A stretch of DNA of 64,000 bases from Nostoc sp. 'Lobaria pulmonaria (5183) cyanobiont' (GCF_002949795.1 NZ_CP026692.1:5936545-6000544), one strand, 5' to 3'. Shown: positions 18,554 through 28,890, counted from the first letter of the stretch. Numbers and translations are program-made. The notes: a model not told the origin generated them from the sequence alone.

Positions 18554-18991
18554 ATGAGTAAAGCAACACTCTACAATCAGGACTTTCTGGTGTGGACGCA
18601 GCAACAAGCTGAGTGCCTGAAGAAAGGACGCTGGGCTGAGTTAGATGTTGAACATTTGGTAGAAGAACTAGAGGCTTTGGGTCGGAGCGAACAAAAGGAA
18701 CTTGGAAGTTATTTACAGGTGCTTTTAATGCACTTACTCAAATCCCAATATCAACCAGAGCGAAAAACCAAAAGTTGGGTTAACACAATCTCAAACTGCC
18801 GAAATCAAATTCAAGATTGCTTGGAAGATACTCCCAGTTTGGAGCGCCTTCTAGAAGACTGGGAGTGGATACAAAAATATTATCGCCGCGCTCGTCGAGA
18901 TGCCGCAAATGAGACTCAAAAGCCAATAGAAACTTTTCCCCTTGAGTGTCCTTTCACTATGGAACAACTTCTCGATCCTAAATTCTTCTAA
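18554..18991 (+). CDS. DUF29 family protein
   Basis: A 145-aa protein with the DUF29 pattern: LYNQDFLVWTQQQAECL at the start, ELDVEHLVEELEALGRSE, then LLMHLLKSQYQPE and a C-terminal PFTMEQLLDPKF. DUF29 proteins are abundant in cyanobacteria and of unknown function. The start is ATG 18554, set by AAAGGAG 9 bases upstream; the TTG just before it is less likely. No neighbour suggests a role. Confidence 0.9.
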   Translation: MSKATLYNQDFLVWTQQQAECLKKGRWAELDVEHLVEELEALGRSEQKELGSYLQVLLMHLLKSQYQPERKTKSWVNTISNCRNQIQDCLEDTPSLERLLEDWEWIQKYYRRARRDAANETQKPIETFPLECPFTMEQLLDPKFF

Positions 18992-19272
18992 GTTAGACTG
19001 CTGAAACTCAGTAAGTAGGCATAATTAAACATAAAATAAAATCCTAGTTCGTAGTGAGTGATTCATCGCTCAAAACAAAGATTATCAGCTTCCTCAAGGT
19101 GGGGGAACACTACTGTAATTTAACATCGTGGGTGCATAGGCTAGCAAAAACCGCAGGCATCGCACATTCATCGCAAACTTATAATATTGATGATATCTAT
19201 CCACCTCTGACTTTTTATTGCGATAATTCCCAAGGGGGACGCGCTCTCCACTGGTCAGTTAAAGGGGGATAA

Positions 19273-20844
19273 ATGACACTCAAGCGGTTGGTTTTATTTT
19301 TTGTGATGACGCCGATAGCAGTTCTGTTGGCAGTTTCGGCTTTATTCGGTAGTTGGCAAGAACCTCAATTTCAAAGTCGCCTGGAACTATACCAAACAAA
19401 TATTGCTTTACAAGCTCAAGCTTGGCAATCAGAAGATAGCGGTGATGACAAACTCCAAGGAATTCGAGAAGCAATACTTGGTGAGCAACCCCTAGAAAGC
19501 GCTACAAAGCAGTATCAGGAGGCGCGTCAATCAGTTCAAGCTAACTTAGACAAAGTTAACAACAAACTTGCACAATTACGCTCTCAAGCTGAAATAACTC
19601 CCACACCTCCGAAACCTCTACCGGACGCTCCTCCCACTATTGAAACGTCTAAACAGGGACAGCAACAGTTACAACAGTCTTTTAAGCAGTTACAAAAATT
19701 ACTGGCTGAATTAGACCTGCGCTTGGGAATTTTACAAGCACAGCAAGGACAGACGGATACAGCCTTCAATACTTGGAGCGAATTACAACAACGCTCAGAT
19801 ATTAATCCATTTGGGGAAACCGCCGCTGTATTGACTGGACTGTGGAGCAATCCTCCGCGTATCCTCCAAAATGCTCAAGAACCAATTCAAAAGAATTTAG
19901 AAGGTTGGTTTCGCTCTACTGCTTTAGTTAAGTTATACCAACTCCAGCAACGACAAGACGCATTATCAGCAGTAAAAGCTGCACAACAAGAATCTTCTGC
20001 TCAAGCAGTGGTGAAATTGGCGGTTATTGGCACTATTCCCACTTTGGCAGCTTTAATTGGTCTCATACTGCTGATTTTATTATTTGCTCAACGCTTGTTG
20101 AAAGGAAAAGCCTCTTTATTAGCTCAAAATGCTGATATCCCTTGGTCAACGCCTTGGGGTGGTGAAACGGTTTTGCAGGTTTTTATCATCGGCTTTTTCT
20201 TTATGGGGCAAATTTTTGTGCCCTTGGTAATATCACTGCTACCCATCCCGCGTCCCATTGTGGATGTGCGACTTCAGGCGTTTTCTGTGTTGGTTAGTTA
20301 CTTCTTAGTGGCATTAGGTGCGCTGTTAGTGCTGTATTTCTCTCTCAAGCGCTTTTTTCCACTACCGGAATTCTGGTTTCGCTTCCGTTTTCAAGATAAC
20401 TGGTTTTTGTGGGGACTGGGAGGCTATTGCACGGCTTTACCTGTAGTTGTGGTGGTATCTTTGATTAATCAGCAGCTATGGCAAGGACAGGGTGGTAGTA
20501 ATCCTTTGTTGCAACTAGCGCTAGAAAGCCAAGATGGTGTAGCATTAGGCATATTTTTCTCTACAGCTGCGATCGCCGCTCCATTTTTTGAAGAAATCCT
20601 ATTTCGCGGTTTTTTGTTACCCTCTCTAACTCGTTACTTACCCGTGTGGGGATCGATTCTGATCAGTAGTTTGTTGTTTGCGATCGCTCACCTCAGCTTA
20701 TCGGAAATTCTGCCCCTAACCGCATTGGGCATTGTTTTGGGAGTAGTTTACACGCGATCGCGCAATCTCCTCGCTCCGATGCTCCTCCACAGTCTTTGGA
20801 ATAGTGGTACACTCTTAAGCTTGTTTGTTTTAGGTAGCAATTAA
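19273..20844 (+). CDS. CPBP-family intramembrane protease
   Basis: A 523-aa integral membrane protein. An N-terminal membrane anchor is followed by about 200 residues of Gln-rich coiled-coil-like sequence on one side of the membrane, then about seven further membrane helices. The CPBP (type II CAAX prenyl protease-like) motifs are present: FFEEILFRG (Glu440, Glu441, Arg445), FAIAHLS (His473) and LLHSLWN (His506). The family cleaves peptides within membranes; in cyanobacteria the substrates are not known. The ATG at 19273 follows an AAAGGGGG stretch that fits a ribosome site. Confidence 0.9.
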   Translation: MTLKRLVLFFVMTPIAVLLAVSALFGSWQEPQFQSRLELYQTNIALQAQAWQSEDSGDDKLQGIREAILGEQPLESATKQYQEARQSVQANLDKVNNKLAQLRSQAEITPTPPKPLPDAPPTIETSKQGQQQLQQSFKQLQKLLAELDLRLGILQAQQGQTDTAFNTWSELQQRSDINPFGETAAVLTGLWSNPPRILQNAQEPIQKNLEGWFRSTALVKLYQLQQRQDALSAVKAAQQESSAQAVVKLAVIGTIPTLAALIGLILLILLFAQRLLKGKASLLAQNADIPWSTPWGGETVLQVFIIGFFFMGQIFVPLVISLLPIPRPIVDVRLQAFSVLVSYFLVALGALLVLYFSLKRFFPLPEFWFRFRFQDNWFLWGLGGYCTALPVVVVVSLINQQLWQGQGGSNPLLQLALESQDGVALGIFFSTAAIAAPFFEEILFRGFLLPSLTRYLPVWGSILISSLLFAIAHLSLSEILPLTALGIVLGVVYTRSRNLLAPMLLHSLWNSGTLLSLFVLGSN

Positions 20845-21641
20845 AACAAATGAAATACTGTTGCCAAAACCAAAAATATCTGATTTTATCTTCATAAGTA
20901 GAGACAATTTACTAGTAATAATTGGTTATAAGCATAAATACTAGCTGAAAAGCCAATTAAGATAATGGCAAAAGCAAATTAAAGAATGCTATTAACATAG
21001 ACAACAAACTATCTAGTTAAGCATTTATTCTCATTCGGGTAGATTTTAGCCATTTTCAAGATGTTAATTGTCTTCTTGAACCATTTTTAGCTGTCATAAA
21101 TTGGAATGCAATTCCGGTTTGCGCTCATGGAAGTACGATCGGTAACTAAAAAGCGGTTAGAAAGATATCGAAGATGCCTTTTGCGCTTCTTCTAGATTCC
21201 CACTAGCCACACAGTTGTCTTGTCATTGGTGCAATAGCGTTTCACGCCTGCTGAAAGCAATTTCTAAGGGCGGGCTATTCGGCGTCGCAAAAGAATCCGG
21301 AAATAATACTGATGGACTTGTAAAAAGTGGTGTATGTAGCAGCTTTTGCTGATTATTTAAGATTGATTCTGCTCAAGATAAACGCCTGAGCGAAAAATCA
21401 ACTGCTGCATCAGGGTTTGCGATCGTCAAATCCACCAAAAGTCACAAGGAGCGCCAGATCGGCATATACTGCAAGACATCTTGGCGTCTCCTCTGGAATA
21501 GAAGCTGATTTTAGTTATTCGTCTTGGGACTTAATTGTACTGAAAAAATTAAAAATCTATTTATTAAGCAAGTAAATGTATTTGCTTCCATTACAATAAA
21601 GACTTTATTTTTATACTCACTTATCAAGGAGCAGCACTTAT
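20845..21641. other. about 800-bp region with no supported gene
   Basis: I see no intact frame or recognisable remnant. The middle (about 21120-21500) has higher GC than its flanks and could be old decayed coding DNA, but I cannot identify it. Confidence 0.35.
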
Positions 21642-21917
21642 ATGGCAAATCTCAACCCCAGCCACCCTACCAAACAACTTCTAGCTGGTTACTGTGGGAT
21701 TATCCTGGGAGCGTTTGGGGTTCATAAGTTTATTCTAGGATACGCTTCGGAAGGCTTTATTATGTTAGTGATTTCTATAGTTGGGGGTTCTTTCACCTAC
21801 GGGGTTGCTTTGTTAATTATGCAACTTGTAGGTTTAATTGAAGGCATGATCTACTTAAATAAATCCCCTGAAGGATTTGTAAATACCTATTTTGAAAAGA
21901 AGCAGGGCTGGTTCTAG
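21642..21917 (+). CDS. TM2 domain membrane protein
   Basis: A 91-aa protein with the TM2 pattern: a short N-terminal tail, then two membrane helices (about residues 15-33 and 39-68) around AGYCGIILGAFGVHKFILG, with the Gly-Val-His-Lys-Phe core typical of the family, and the acidic-residue-containing second helix. AAGGAG at 21627-21632 is its ribosome site. The function of TM2 proteins in cyanobacteria is unknown. Confidence 0.88.
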   Translation: MANLNPSHPTKQLLAGYCGIILGAFGVHKFILGYASEGFIMLVISIVGGSFTYGVALLIMQLVGLIEGMIYLNKSPEGFVNTYFEKKQGWF

Positions 21918-22024
21918 TACAAAAATAGCCTTCTTACTGGAAGCAGAGGCTAACATAAGCTTCCAAGCTGAGGATTGCAGCAAAAGCGTGGGGATAAAGG
22001 GCAGCGACAAAAGCAACATCCTTT

Positions 22025-22360
22025 TTGCCTTCCGCTTCACCCTTTACCTTTAGCAGAAGTTATACAGCACTTCTACCTTTTGTATTTATTTTTATTGATA
22101 TGCTTATTCTCAAACCTAAACAGCTTAACTGGGCAATGTTCTTCTTGTTAGGCTTAGGATATTTTACTGTTATGTCTCATTTAGAAATCAACTATTTCTT
22201 AAAAAACCTGATTGCGATCGCACCAATACAGGTGGTAGCTATTATTTATGTCACTTATCGACGTTGGATTTGTCAACCCCCTGTAGGGGAATTAAAAATT
22301 CCAAATTTAAAATTCGAAATTCAGAACTCTACAGATAAATCTGGGAACTTGGAACGTTGA
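22025..22360 (+). CDS. small membrane protein, possibly a gene remnant
   Basis: An open frame with two to three hydrophobic segments (ALLPFVFIFIDMLIL, WAMFFLLGLGYFTVM, LIAIAPIQVVAIIYV) ending in a YRRW membrane-exit motif. The last 25 residues come from a common intergenic repeat (ATTCCAAATTTAAAATTCG). ATG 22100 is a plausible start. It looks like the C-terminal end of a larger multi-spanning protein such as a glycosyltransferase, but I cannot prove this. Confidence 0.3.
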   Translation: MPSASPFTFSRSYTALLPFVFIFIDMLILKPKQLNWAMFFLLGLGYFTVMSHLEINYFLKNLIAIAPIQVVAIIYVTYRRWICQPPVGELKIPNLKFEIQNSTDKSGNLER

Positions 22361-22519
22361 ATGAAAGTGCAGCGATAGTCTTAATGCTCAACCAAGTACG
22401 ATAAATTAATAATTTTAATATGGTTGACATTGAGTCATAGTTCCATATTTCGCCTACGCTCGAATTAGAGACGCTTTTAGTCAGGCGTTGAATTTCTGTA
22501 GCGAATCTAAACACAAGCC

Positions 22520-25009
22520 ATGCAACTTGTCCCGAAAACTAAGCCAGCCCTAGAACTTGACCCAATCCTAGAGAAGATTATTCTAGATGTTGGGGGTATG
22601 AAGTGTGCTGGGTGTGTGAACGCAGTAGAGCGACAGCTGACCCAACATCCAGGTGTCAAGAGTGCCTGTGTGAACCTGGCCACAGAGGTAGCAGTTGTAG
22701 AGTCAGAAGTTGGTGCAATAGATGCAGATGCACTGGCACAGCGATTAACAGCCGTTGGATTCCCGACTCAACCCCGAAAAGCTAATGGCACAGTAGCAGG
22801 CGAAATATCGACCTTACCAAACCCAGCAGAACGACAACGCCGAGAAATGCGTTCTTCTCTATGGCAGTTGGCGATCGCTGCGGTGTTGCTGATATTGTCG
22901 GGAAGTGGACATTTTGGTAATCTTGGTAGCTCAGTGCTGCCAGTGCTAAATAACATCTGGTTTCACTGTGGACTGGCGACAGTAGCGCTATTAATTCCCG
23001 GTCGCCCAATTTTAGTAGATGGCTGGCTGGGCTGGCGGCGAAATGCGCCTAACATGAATACCCTGGTGGGATTAGGAACGCTGACAGCCTACATTGCTAG
23101 TTTAGTAGCGCTGCTTTTTCCTCAATTGGGTTGGGAGTGCTTCTTTGACGAACCAGTAATGATGCTGGGCTTCATTCTCTTAGGAAGGACATTAGAGCAA
23201 CAAGCTAGAGGTCGCGCGGCTGCTGCATTTAGGAAATTGCTAGCACTCCAGCCACTCTTAGCGCGATTGATTGCCAACCCAGAGAAAGCCGGAATGGGTT
23301 CTTCTAGTGTTGAGATTCCTGCTGAACAGGTGCGTGTAGGTGAATGCTTACAAGTGCTGCCAGGTGATAAAATCCCCGTTGATGGTGAAGTGGTGGTTGG
23401 TCAAACAACGGTTGATGAATCAATGCTAACTGGAGAAGCAGTGCCAGTAATCAAGAAACCAGGAGATACGGTGACAGGAGGGACGCTAAACCAGTCAGGA
23501 GCGATCGCTATTCAAGCAACCCGGACTGGAAGTGATACAACTCTAGCTCAAATTGTCGCCCTAGTAGAAGCCGCCCAAACTCGGAAAGCCCCAGTACAGA
23601 AATTAGCAGATACAGTAGCTGGTTACTTTACCTATGGTGTGCTGACAGCATCTGTCTTAACATTTGTCTTTTGGTACTTTTTCGGCACTCATATTTGGAC
23701 TGATATTACCATGTCTGGTGGCATGGAAATGATCAGCCACGCTCACCACTCCTCACTCCCAACTCCCCACTCTTCCCTATTAATAAGTTTAAAACTAGCG
23801 ATCGCAGTTATGGTAGTCGCCTGTCCCTGTGCTTTGGGACTTGCCACACCAACAGCCATTCTTGTTGGAACTGCTATGGGCGCAGAACGAGGTTTGTTAA
23901 TCAAAGGTGGCGACGTTTTAGAAAGAGTACACCAGTTAGATACCGTAGTATTTGATAAAACTGGCACTCTCACCACAGGTAATCCCATCGTCACAGATTG
24001 TCTGTTAATTGAGGAAATGGGGAATGGGGAACTCGGGGCCCCCTCTGGGGATAAGGGGCAATGGGGAATAGGGAGTAGTGAATCCCACTCCCTAATCCAA
24101 CTAGCAGCAGCTGTAGAAAGCGGTACTCACCATCCCCTAGCAAAAGCGATTCAGCAAGAAGCACAGCAGCAACAGTTATCTATTCCAGAGGCTGTAGACT
24201 TTCACACGGAACCAGGGCTAGGGGTATCTGCTGTAGTAGAGGACAAAGTTGTATTGTTGGGTAACTGGGAATGGTTGAGTTGGCACGGCATTGCCATTAA
24301 CGAAACCGCACAACAGGTAGCACAGGATTTGGCAACAGATGGTAAAACAGTCGTTTGCGTCGCAATTGGAGGAACTTTAGCCGGACTAATTGGTGTTTCT
24401 GATACCCTCAGATCGGATGCCCGATCCACTGTAGACAAGTTGCGTCAGATGGGCTTACGGGTAATGTTGCTCAGTGGCGATCGCCAAGAAGCAGCTAGTG
24501 CCATAGCCAAACAATTAGGATTAGATAGCGCTGATGTAATCGCAGGTGTTCCCCCAGCTAAAAAAGCAGCGGCAATACAGTCTCTCCAGTTAGAAGTGAC
24601 AAGGGGACAAGGAGACAAGGAGACAAAGAAAACTCCCCACTCAGTTGTCGCAATGGTCGGAGATGGAATCAATGATGCTCCAGCTTTATCCCAAGCAGAT
24701 GTCGGAATTGCTTTACACTCCGGGACAGATGTGGCGATGGAAACTGCTGAAATTATTCTAATGCGCGATCGCCTAAACGATGTCGTCGAATCTATTCAGC
24801 TTAGTCGTGCCACCTTCAACAAAATCCGCCAAAATTTATTTTGGGCTTTTGCATATAATACACTTGGCATTCCTTTAGCAGCAGGTGTTTTATTCCCTAG
24901 TCTGGGTTTTGTGCTTAACCCATCTAGTGCTGCTGCATTAATGGCTTTTAGCTCTGTTAGCGTCGTCACCAACTCAATATTATTACGGCGATTCGCTCAT
25001 CGCCCGTAG
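22520..25009 (+). CDS. copper-type P1B ATPase
   Basis: An 829-aa heavy-metal pump. The N-terminal HMA domain has GGMKCAGC (Cys29, Cys32); the membrane metal site is CPC (435-437); the phosphorylation motif DKTGTLTTG starts at Asp479; an HP locus (SGTHHPLA) and GDGIND (714-719) follow. The CPC-type site points to Cu(I), as in cyanobacterial CtaA or PacS, which feed plastocyanin and oxidase or remove excess copper; which of the two cannot be decided here. The coding frame contains three low-complexity segments that look like in-frame intergenic repeats: residues about 408-422, 499-523 and 692-707. All catalytic motifs are intact around them. Confidence 0.94.
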   Translation: MQLVPKTKPALELDPILEKIILDVGGMKCAGCVNAVERQLTQHPGVKSACVNLATEVAVVESEVGAIDADALAQRLTAVGFPTQPRKANGTVAGEISTLPNPAERQRREMRSSLWQLAIAAVLLILSGSGHFGNLGSSVLPVLNNIWFHCGLATVALLIPGRPILVDGWLGWRRNAPNMNTLVGLGTLTAYIASLVALLFPQLGWECFFDEPVMMLGFILLGRTLEQQARGRAAAAFRKLLALQPLLARLIANPEKAGMGSSSVEIPAEQVRVGECLQVLPGDKIPVDGEVVVGQTTVDESMLTGEAVPVIKKPGDTVTGGTLNQSGAIAIQATRTGSDTTLAQIVALVEAAQTRKAPVQKLADTVAGYFTYGVLTASVLTFVFWYFFGTHIWTDITMSGGMEMISHAHHSSLPTPHSSLLISLKLAIAVMVVACPCALGLATPTAILVGTAMGAERGLLIKGGDVLERVHQLDTVVFDKTGTLTTGNPIVTDCLLIEEMGNGELGAPSGDKGQWGIGSSESHSLIQLAAAVESGTHHPLAKAIQQEAQQQQLSIPEAVDFHTEPGLGVSAVVEDKVVLLGNWEWLSWHGIAINETAQQVAQDLATDGKTVVCVAIGGTLAGLIGVSDTLRSDARSTVDKLRQMGLRVMLLSGDRQEAASAIAKQLGLDSADVIAGVPPAKKAAAIQSLQLEVTRGQGDKETKKTPHSVVAMVGDGINDAPALSQADVGIALHSGTDVAMETAEIILMRDRLNDVVESIQLSRATFNKIRQNLFWAFAYNTLGIPLAAGVLFPSLGFVLNPSSAAALMAFSSVSVVTNSILLRRFAHRP
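23742..23783. repeat. short-repeat insert in ATPase gene, site 1
   Basis: CACTCCTCACTCCCAACTCC-like sequence, the same kind of run found between genes elsewhere in the window, read in frame as a Ser/Pro/His-rich stretch in the loop before the CPC membrane helix. Confidence 0.6.
24013..24090. repeat. short-repeat insert in ATPase gene, site 2
   Basis: AATGGGGAATGGGGAACTCG and further GGGGCAATGGGGAATAGGGA-type runs, read in frame as a Gly-rich segment between the phosphorylation motif and the HP motif. Confidence 0.65.
24595..24645. repeat. short-repeat insert in ATPase gene, site 3
   Basis: Tandem GGGGACAAGGAGACAAGGAG sequence read as a Gly/Lys/Thr-rich stretch a few residues before the GDGIND motif. 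Confidence 0.6.
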
Positions 25010-25685
25010 AATACTCCTTGACACGTCCAATTTGCCACCACAAATTTAGCTATCAAAACAGAATTCAGGAGTCAGTCGTCAGAATACAACAAGGGTATTC
25101 TGACCGAAAAAGCAGCAGAGGGATATAGCAGTTCCCGACCTGGTGAGGTACATTAGACCTCTTGCACAAATGCAAAATTCGCCCACCCTGCGGCATTTTA
25201 CTACATCCTCCAACCCCTTTTCCCAAAATTGGGAAAAAGGAAGCCAATTTAAAAGTCCCTCTCCCAAGCTTGGGAGAGGGATTTAGGGTGAGGGCTTTTG
25301 ATTCATGCAAGAAGTCTATTTTCAAAGCTACTAACCTTGGTAAACAAGATTTGGGTGTACCTCAGTTGCTTAGGAAACGCTATAGTCGGGTTTAATACCC
25401 CCACCAAATTGAAAATTTGGTAGTCCACTTTTATAGTGGCGGGTCTGTAGCAAGATCCCGTAGGGTATCCTCCACTGATTCATTCAAAATTCTGAATTCT
25501 TCTTCGATCCCATATAAAGTTAAACTGAGTCGGTATTCAACTTTTACCAGTTTACAAAGCTTTTTGAGACACTTACCAAAGCTATCATAGCTACTGGAGT
25601 AGAAGGACCATGTTCTACTCTTTCAAGGTATTATGCAATTTTAAAGCTTATTTAGATTAGCACCACAGACTGATGGTGCGCGAAA
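25010..25685. other. repeat-rich spacer upstream of the FHA gene
   Basis: No gene. It contains a GATATAGCAGTTCCCGACCT repeat near 25120-25152 that resembles one at 50730-50755, the second palindromic repeat copy (listed separately) and an AT-rich promoter-like end. Confidence 0.5.
25204..25294. repeat. dispersed palindromic repeat, copy 2
   Basis: Same family and orientation as 6553-6646: shared AAAGTCCCTCTCCC, TTGGGAGAGGGATTTAGGGT and GAGGGC blocks, with a variant first palindrome (TTTTCCCAAAATTGGGAAAA). Confidence 0.7.
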
Positions 25686-26177
25686 ATGGCAAGAAGATAC
25701 GATACAAAACAAATCTTAATCAATTACAGTTCCACCGATTTGTCAATGGCAGCAGAAACCAATGAAAACCATCTACTGATTATTGAAGACGATCAAGGTC
25801 GCAAAGAATTTTCTCTAGAGCACCCCGTCTACTCTATTGGTAGAGACCGCGAATGTAATATCCGTTTAATGTCGCAGTTTGTCTCCCGCCGCCATGCCAC
25901 ATTAGTGAGATTGCCACGAGAGCATAATAGTCATAGCTACTATTACCGGATTGTAGATGGCGATGCCAAAGGTAAACCTAGTTCCAACGGTTTGATGATT
26001 AATGGACGCAAGATACCAGCCCACGATCTCAGAAATGAAGACGAGATCGTTTTTGGTCCTCAAGTACGTGCCATTTATTACCTTTTAAGAAATACTCAGC
26101 GTTTAGGACAAACGGATTCGAGTGAGTACGACATTACACTAATAAACCCCGGTATGGCCGAGGATTTGGAGGAATAA
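25686..26177 (+). CDS. FHA-domain protein
   Basis: A 163-aa protein whose residues about 45-130 form an FHA domain, which binds phosphothreonine peptides: YSIGRDRECNIRL, SRRHATLV and SSNGLMINGRKI carry the conserved Gly-Arg, Ser-x-x-His and Asn-Gly residues. There are no other domains. It probably reads out Ser/Thr kinase signalling. ATG 25686 gives the long form; ATG 25746 (MAAETNENH) is a second possible start. It is convergent with the next gene, with a shared hairpin between them. Confidence 0.9.
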   Translation: MARRYDTKQILINYSSTDLSMAAETNENHLLIIEDDQGRKEFSLEHPVYSIGRDRECNIRLMSQFVSRRHATLVRLPREHNSHSYYYRIVDGDAKGKPSSNGLMINGRKIPAHDLRNEDEIVFGPQVRAIYYLLRNTQRLGQTDSSEYDITLINPGMAEDLEE

Positions 26178-26212
26178 GAGAGTGAATTATAACTACCAAT
26201 CACAGTCTGACA

Positions 26213-26237
26213 CTTCCACGGCTTAAAGCCGTGGGAG
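26213..26237. terminator. hairpin between convergent genes
   Basis: Stem CTTCCACGGCTT/AAGCCGTGGGAG with almost no loop and no T run. It may be a terminator or a dispersed palindrome. Confidence 0.4.
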
Positions 26238-26257
26238 TATGAATTCAATTGCCAAAG

Positions 26258-26605
26258 CTATCCTGCAATACTTTCAATCAAATGCCAATGGCGGCTACTT
26301 TCAATAGCTTGCTTGATTAACTCAAACATTTGTCGGCAGTAATTATCTAGGTGGAGTGGTAGTTCTTCATTTTTAATCACAATACTCATCCGGGTTTCTG
26401 TTTCAGTAGATTTTGATTTATCAATCAGTACTTCTACTGTTATTAATTTAGGAAAAGGAACATTTCCAGGAACCTCACGAGCGATAATATATTCGGCTGT
26501 GTGATATTGAATATCCAACTGACAGTCCTGTAGAAGTTCTACAAGTAACGGCAACAGATGGTCACTAGGAACAGAAACAAGAAATGAACAGGTATAGCGA
26601 GCCAT
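26258..26605 (-). CDS. conserved cyanobacterial hypothetical protein
   Basis: A 115-aa soluble protein starting at ATG 26605. Alternating beta and helical segments (YTCSFLVSVPSD, LLPLLVELLQDCQLDIQYH, PKLITVEVLIDKS, QMFELIKQAIE) suggest a small alpha/beta fold. I recall similar proteins in Nostocales but no assigned function. It is convergent with the FHA gene. Confidence 0.65.
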   Translation of the reverse strand: MARYTCSFLVSVPSDHLLPLLVELLQDCQLDIQYHTAEYIIAREVPGNVPFPKLITVEVLIDKSKSTETETRMSIVIKNEELPLHLDNYCRQMFELIKQAIESSRHWHLIESIAG

Positions 26606-27043
26606 AATAGCCCCAAGCCTTGCAACACTCTGTCCATCCTATAATACCGAAGTATCTAAATATAAAGTCATTAAAAAATCAAAGTTTTTGAGAGCAGCTA
26701 CTACCAGATATCCAGTCAACGAAGAGGCAGAAGGCAAGAGGCAGAAGGCAGGAGGGAAACCCCATAAATAAATTTAGGAAATTTAGGCGTTCCGTGAGCG
26801 TCAGCTGAACGGGGTTTCAATAAGGACGCAGTATTTTTTGTGGCACTTTCCGCTCGAAATACATATTTTATTCTTTCTTGTCTAAGACACGCTCCGCGAA
26901 CATAAATAAATTTACTTGATCTAGAAGAAAGTGCAGAGGGCAAAAAATATGTTTTCTTCCTCCTGCCTCCTGCCCTCTGCCTTCTTTGGTAAGCTGAAAG
27001 TTTGATCAAAAACTTTACAATAAAGGTTTGGCTGAGGTAGAAA
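26606..27043. other. spacer with inverted short-repeat clusters
   Basis: GAGGCAGAAGGCAAGAGGCA at about 26723-26760 faces a complementary cluster CTGCCTCCTGCCCTCTGCCT at about 26960-26990, forming long imperfect inverted repeats around 200 bp. There is no believable gene; the minus-strand frame across it is repeat translation. Confidence 0.5.
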
Positions 27044-27964
27044 ATGAAAGTCGCAATTACTGGATCAACAGGATTTGTCGGTAGTCGTTTGGTACAACGA
27101 TTACACGGAGAAGGTCATAAAATAGTAGTATTAACTCGGAATACCACTTTTGCTCAAAAAGTTTTTCCATCTGAGGCTTTCCCTAATGTAGAAATTGTTG
27201 GCTATATACCAAATGCATCTGGTTCTTGGCAAAGTGTCATCGCTAGTTGTGATGGCGTAGTTAATTTGGCAGGAGAACCTATTGGTGAAGGACGTTGGAC
27301 ACCAGAACGGAAACAAGAAATCCTCAATAGCCGGAAGTTAGGTACACAAAAAATAGTTGAAGCAATAGCCAATGCTAACTCCAAACCATCTGTGTTAATT
27401 AACGCTTCGGCGATTGGCTACTACGGCACCAGTGAAACTGCTACCTTTGATGAAACCAGTCTATCTGGTAACGATTTTCTTGCCCAAGTCTGCCAAGCTT
27501 GGGAAGCTGAGGCGACAAAAGTAAAAGATGATGGCGTACGACTGGTAATTCTGCGTTTTGGGATTGTTCTGGGCAATGGTGGTGCTTTAGGTAAAATGAT
27601 TCCGCCTTTCAAACTCTTCGCTGGTGGTCCTATTGGCAGTGGTCGGCAGTGGTTCTCATGGATTCACGTAGACGATTTAGTTAACCTGATTTTGCAAGCT
27701 TTAACTAAACCGGAAATAGAAGGTGTATATAATGCCACTGCTCCTAACCCAGTGCGAATGGCAGATTTAAGCCAAACTTTGGGACAAGTGATGAATCGAC
27801 CTTCTTGGTTGCCTGTTCCTGGTTTTGCGATCGAAGCCCTTTTAGGAGACGGGGCTATAGTAGTTTTAGAAGGTCAGCAAGTTATCCCAAAACGTGCCGT
27901 GCAAACAGGCTTTGAGTACAAATATCCTAATTTGCAATCGGCATTAACACAAATTCTTAATTAA
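27044..27964 (+). CDS. TIGR01777-family NAD-dependent epimerase
   Basis: A 306-aa short-chain-type protein. It begins with the nucleotide loop ITGSTGFVGSRL, has VVNLAGEPIG, the variant active-site region SAIGYYGTSE, and FSWIHVDDLV. The last about 50 residues fit the DUF1731 domain at the C-terminus of this family. Related proteins are annotated as epimerases; the substrate is unknown (plant relatives affect chloroplast division). ATG 27044 directly precedes the nucleotide loop. It is likely monocistronic. Confidence 0.9.
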   Translation: MKVAITGSTGFVGSRLVQRLHGEGHKIVVLTRNTTFAQKVFPSEAFPNVEIVGYIPNASGSWQSVIASCDGVVNLAGEPIGEGRWTPERKQEILNSRKLGTQKIVEAIANANSKPSVLINASAIGYYGTSETATFDETSLSGNDFLAQVCQAWEAEATKVKDDGVRLVILRFGIVLGNGGALGKMIPPFKLFAGGPIGSGRQWFSWIHVDDLVNLILQALTKPEIEGVYNATAPNPVRMADLSQTLGQVMNRPSWLPVPGFAIEALLGDGAIVVLEGQQVIPKRAVQTGFEYKYPNLQSALTQILN

Positions 27965-28080
27965 TAAGGGAGTGGGGAGTAAGAATTTTAGATTTGAGAT
28001 TTTGGATTTTAGATTGAAATTTAATCCAAAATCTCAAATCCAAAATCCAAAATTGAATTGCCCCATGCCCAATTCTTTGA

Positions 28081-28326
28081 CTATTGACTAGAAAGAAATT
28101 TTTTGGAAACCCAACTGATAATACCGCTGAGAATGGCACCGCCCATGAGGATGCCAATTGCTGGGTTAAACAAGGGTTGCCACAGTTGATGCCACAAATC
28201 CAAACCCAGGTTTACTCCTGCGGCATCACCGATCGCAGCGATCGCTAACCAGCCAAAGCCAAACAAAACCAAAAAAACATCTGCGACTAAAACCATGTTT
28301 AGCCAATTTAACAATTTATCTTTCAT
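28081..28326 (-). CDS. small two-helix membrane protein
   Basis: An 81-aa hydrophobic protein from ATG 28326 (MKDKLLNWLNMVLVAD). Two membrane helices lie at about residues 12-34 and 54-73. The frame is open farther upstream, but that part is translated intergenic repeat (GGGATTGGAGAATGGG), so I do not include it. It is conserved in appearance with cyanobacterial hypothetical proteins; no function known. Confidence 0.6.
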   Translation of the reverse strand: MKDKLLNWLNMVLVADVFLVLFGFGWLAIAAIGDAAGVNLGLDLWHQLWQPLFNPAIGILMGGAILSGIISWVSKKFLSSQ

Positions 28327-28467
28327 GATTGGAGTGGAGAATGGAGATTGGGGATTGGAGAATGGGAATTGGGAATGGGGAGTTGGTATTAGCAAGAAAC
28401 AAGGTACACAAGAGAGAAACTGATTCAATAATTTTTCCTTTGTCCCTATTGTCCCACTCCCTATCCT

Positions 28468-28890
28468 TTACTTTTCAAACAGCCAATTTTTGACTTTTGT
28501 TAAACTCTGCCAATCTGGTTTTCTACTTAAACCGTCCTCAATACTATTTTTTATTTCATCACTCCATTCTTTATTGACAAAAATTAACTGTTGTGCTAGA
28601 TCAATATGTTCCCGCAAACCTTTTTGCTTTGTTTCCAGCATTGCTAAGGCGAGATTGATTCTAGCCTGGGGATCTTGTGGATTTAACTTGACTGCCTTCT
28701 GTCCAGCTTTGTAAGCCAAGTTGGGTTTGTTATCGAGTAGATACAACCACGCTAAACAAACCCAAGCAGCACTAGTTTTAGGAGCGCGATCGCACACTTC
28801 TTTAAACACAGGGATTAAAGATTCTACTGATTCTCCTGCTTTATAGCGTTCTAAACCTGTATCAAACAGGGATTCAACTGTTTGAGTCAT
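28468..28890 (-). CDS. TPR-repeat protein
   Basis: A 140-aa helical protein with at least two tetratricopeptide units: SAAWVCLAWLYLLDNKPNLA and the following KAVKLNPQDPQARINLALA. Such repeats bind other proteins. There is no signal peptide. It lies on the same strand as the small membrane protein downstream and the IscA-like gene upstream, separated by repeat-bearing gaps. The partner is unknown. Confidence 0.8.
   Translation of the reverse strand: MTQTVESLFDTGLERYKAGESVESLIPVFKEVCDRAPKTSAAWVCLAWLYLLDNKPNLAYKAGQKAVKLNPQDPQARINLALAMLETKQKGLREHIDLAQQLIFVNKEWSDEIKNSIEDGLSRKPDWQSLTKVKNWLFEK

Noticed and set aside
19054-19272. 72-aa GTG frame just before the CPBP protease
   Set aside because: Its end is a common Nostoc repeat (GGGGGACGCGCTCTCC), and it has no known family; its start lacks a ribosome site.
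26716-27009. 97-aa minus-strand frame
   Set aside because: Made of translated intergenic repeats (GGCAGAAGGC type).
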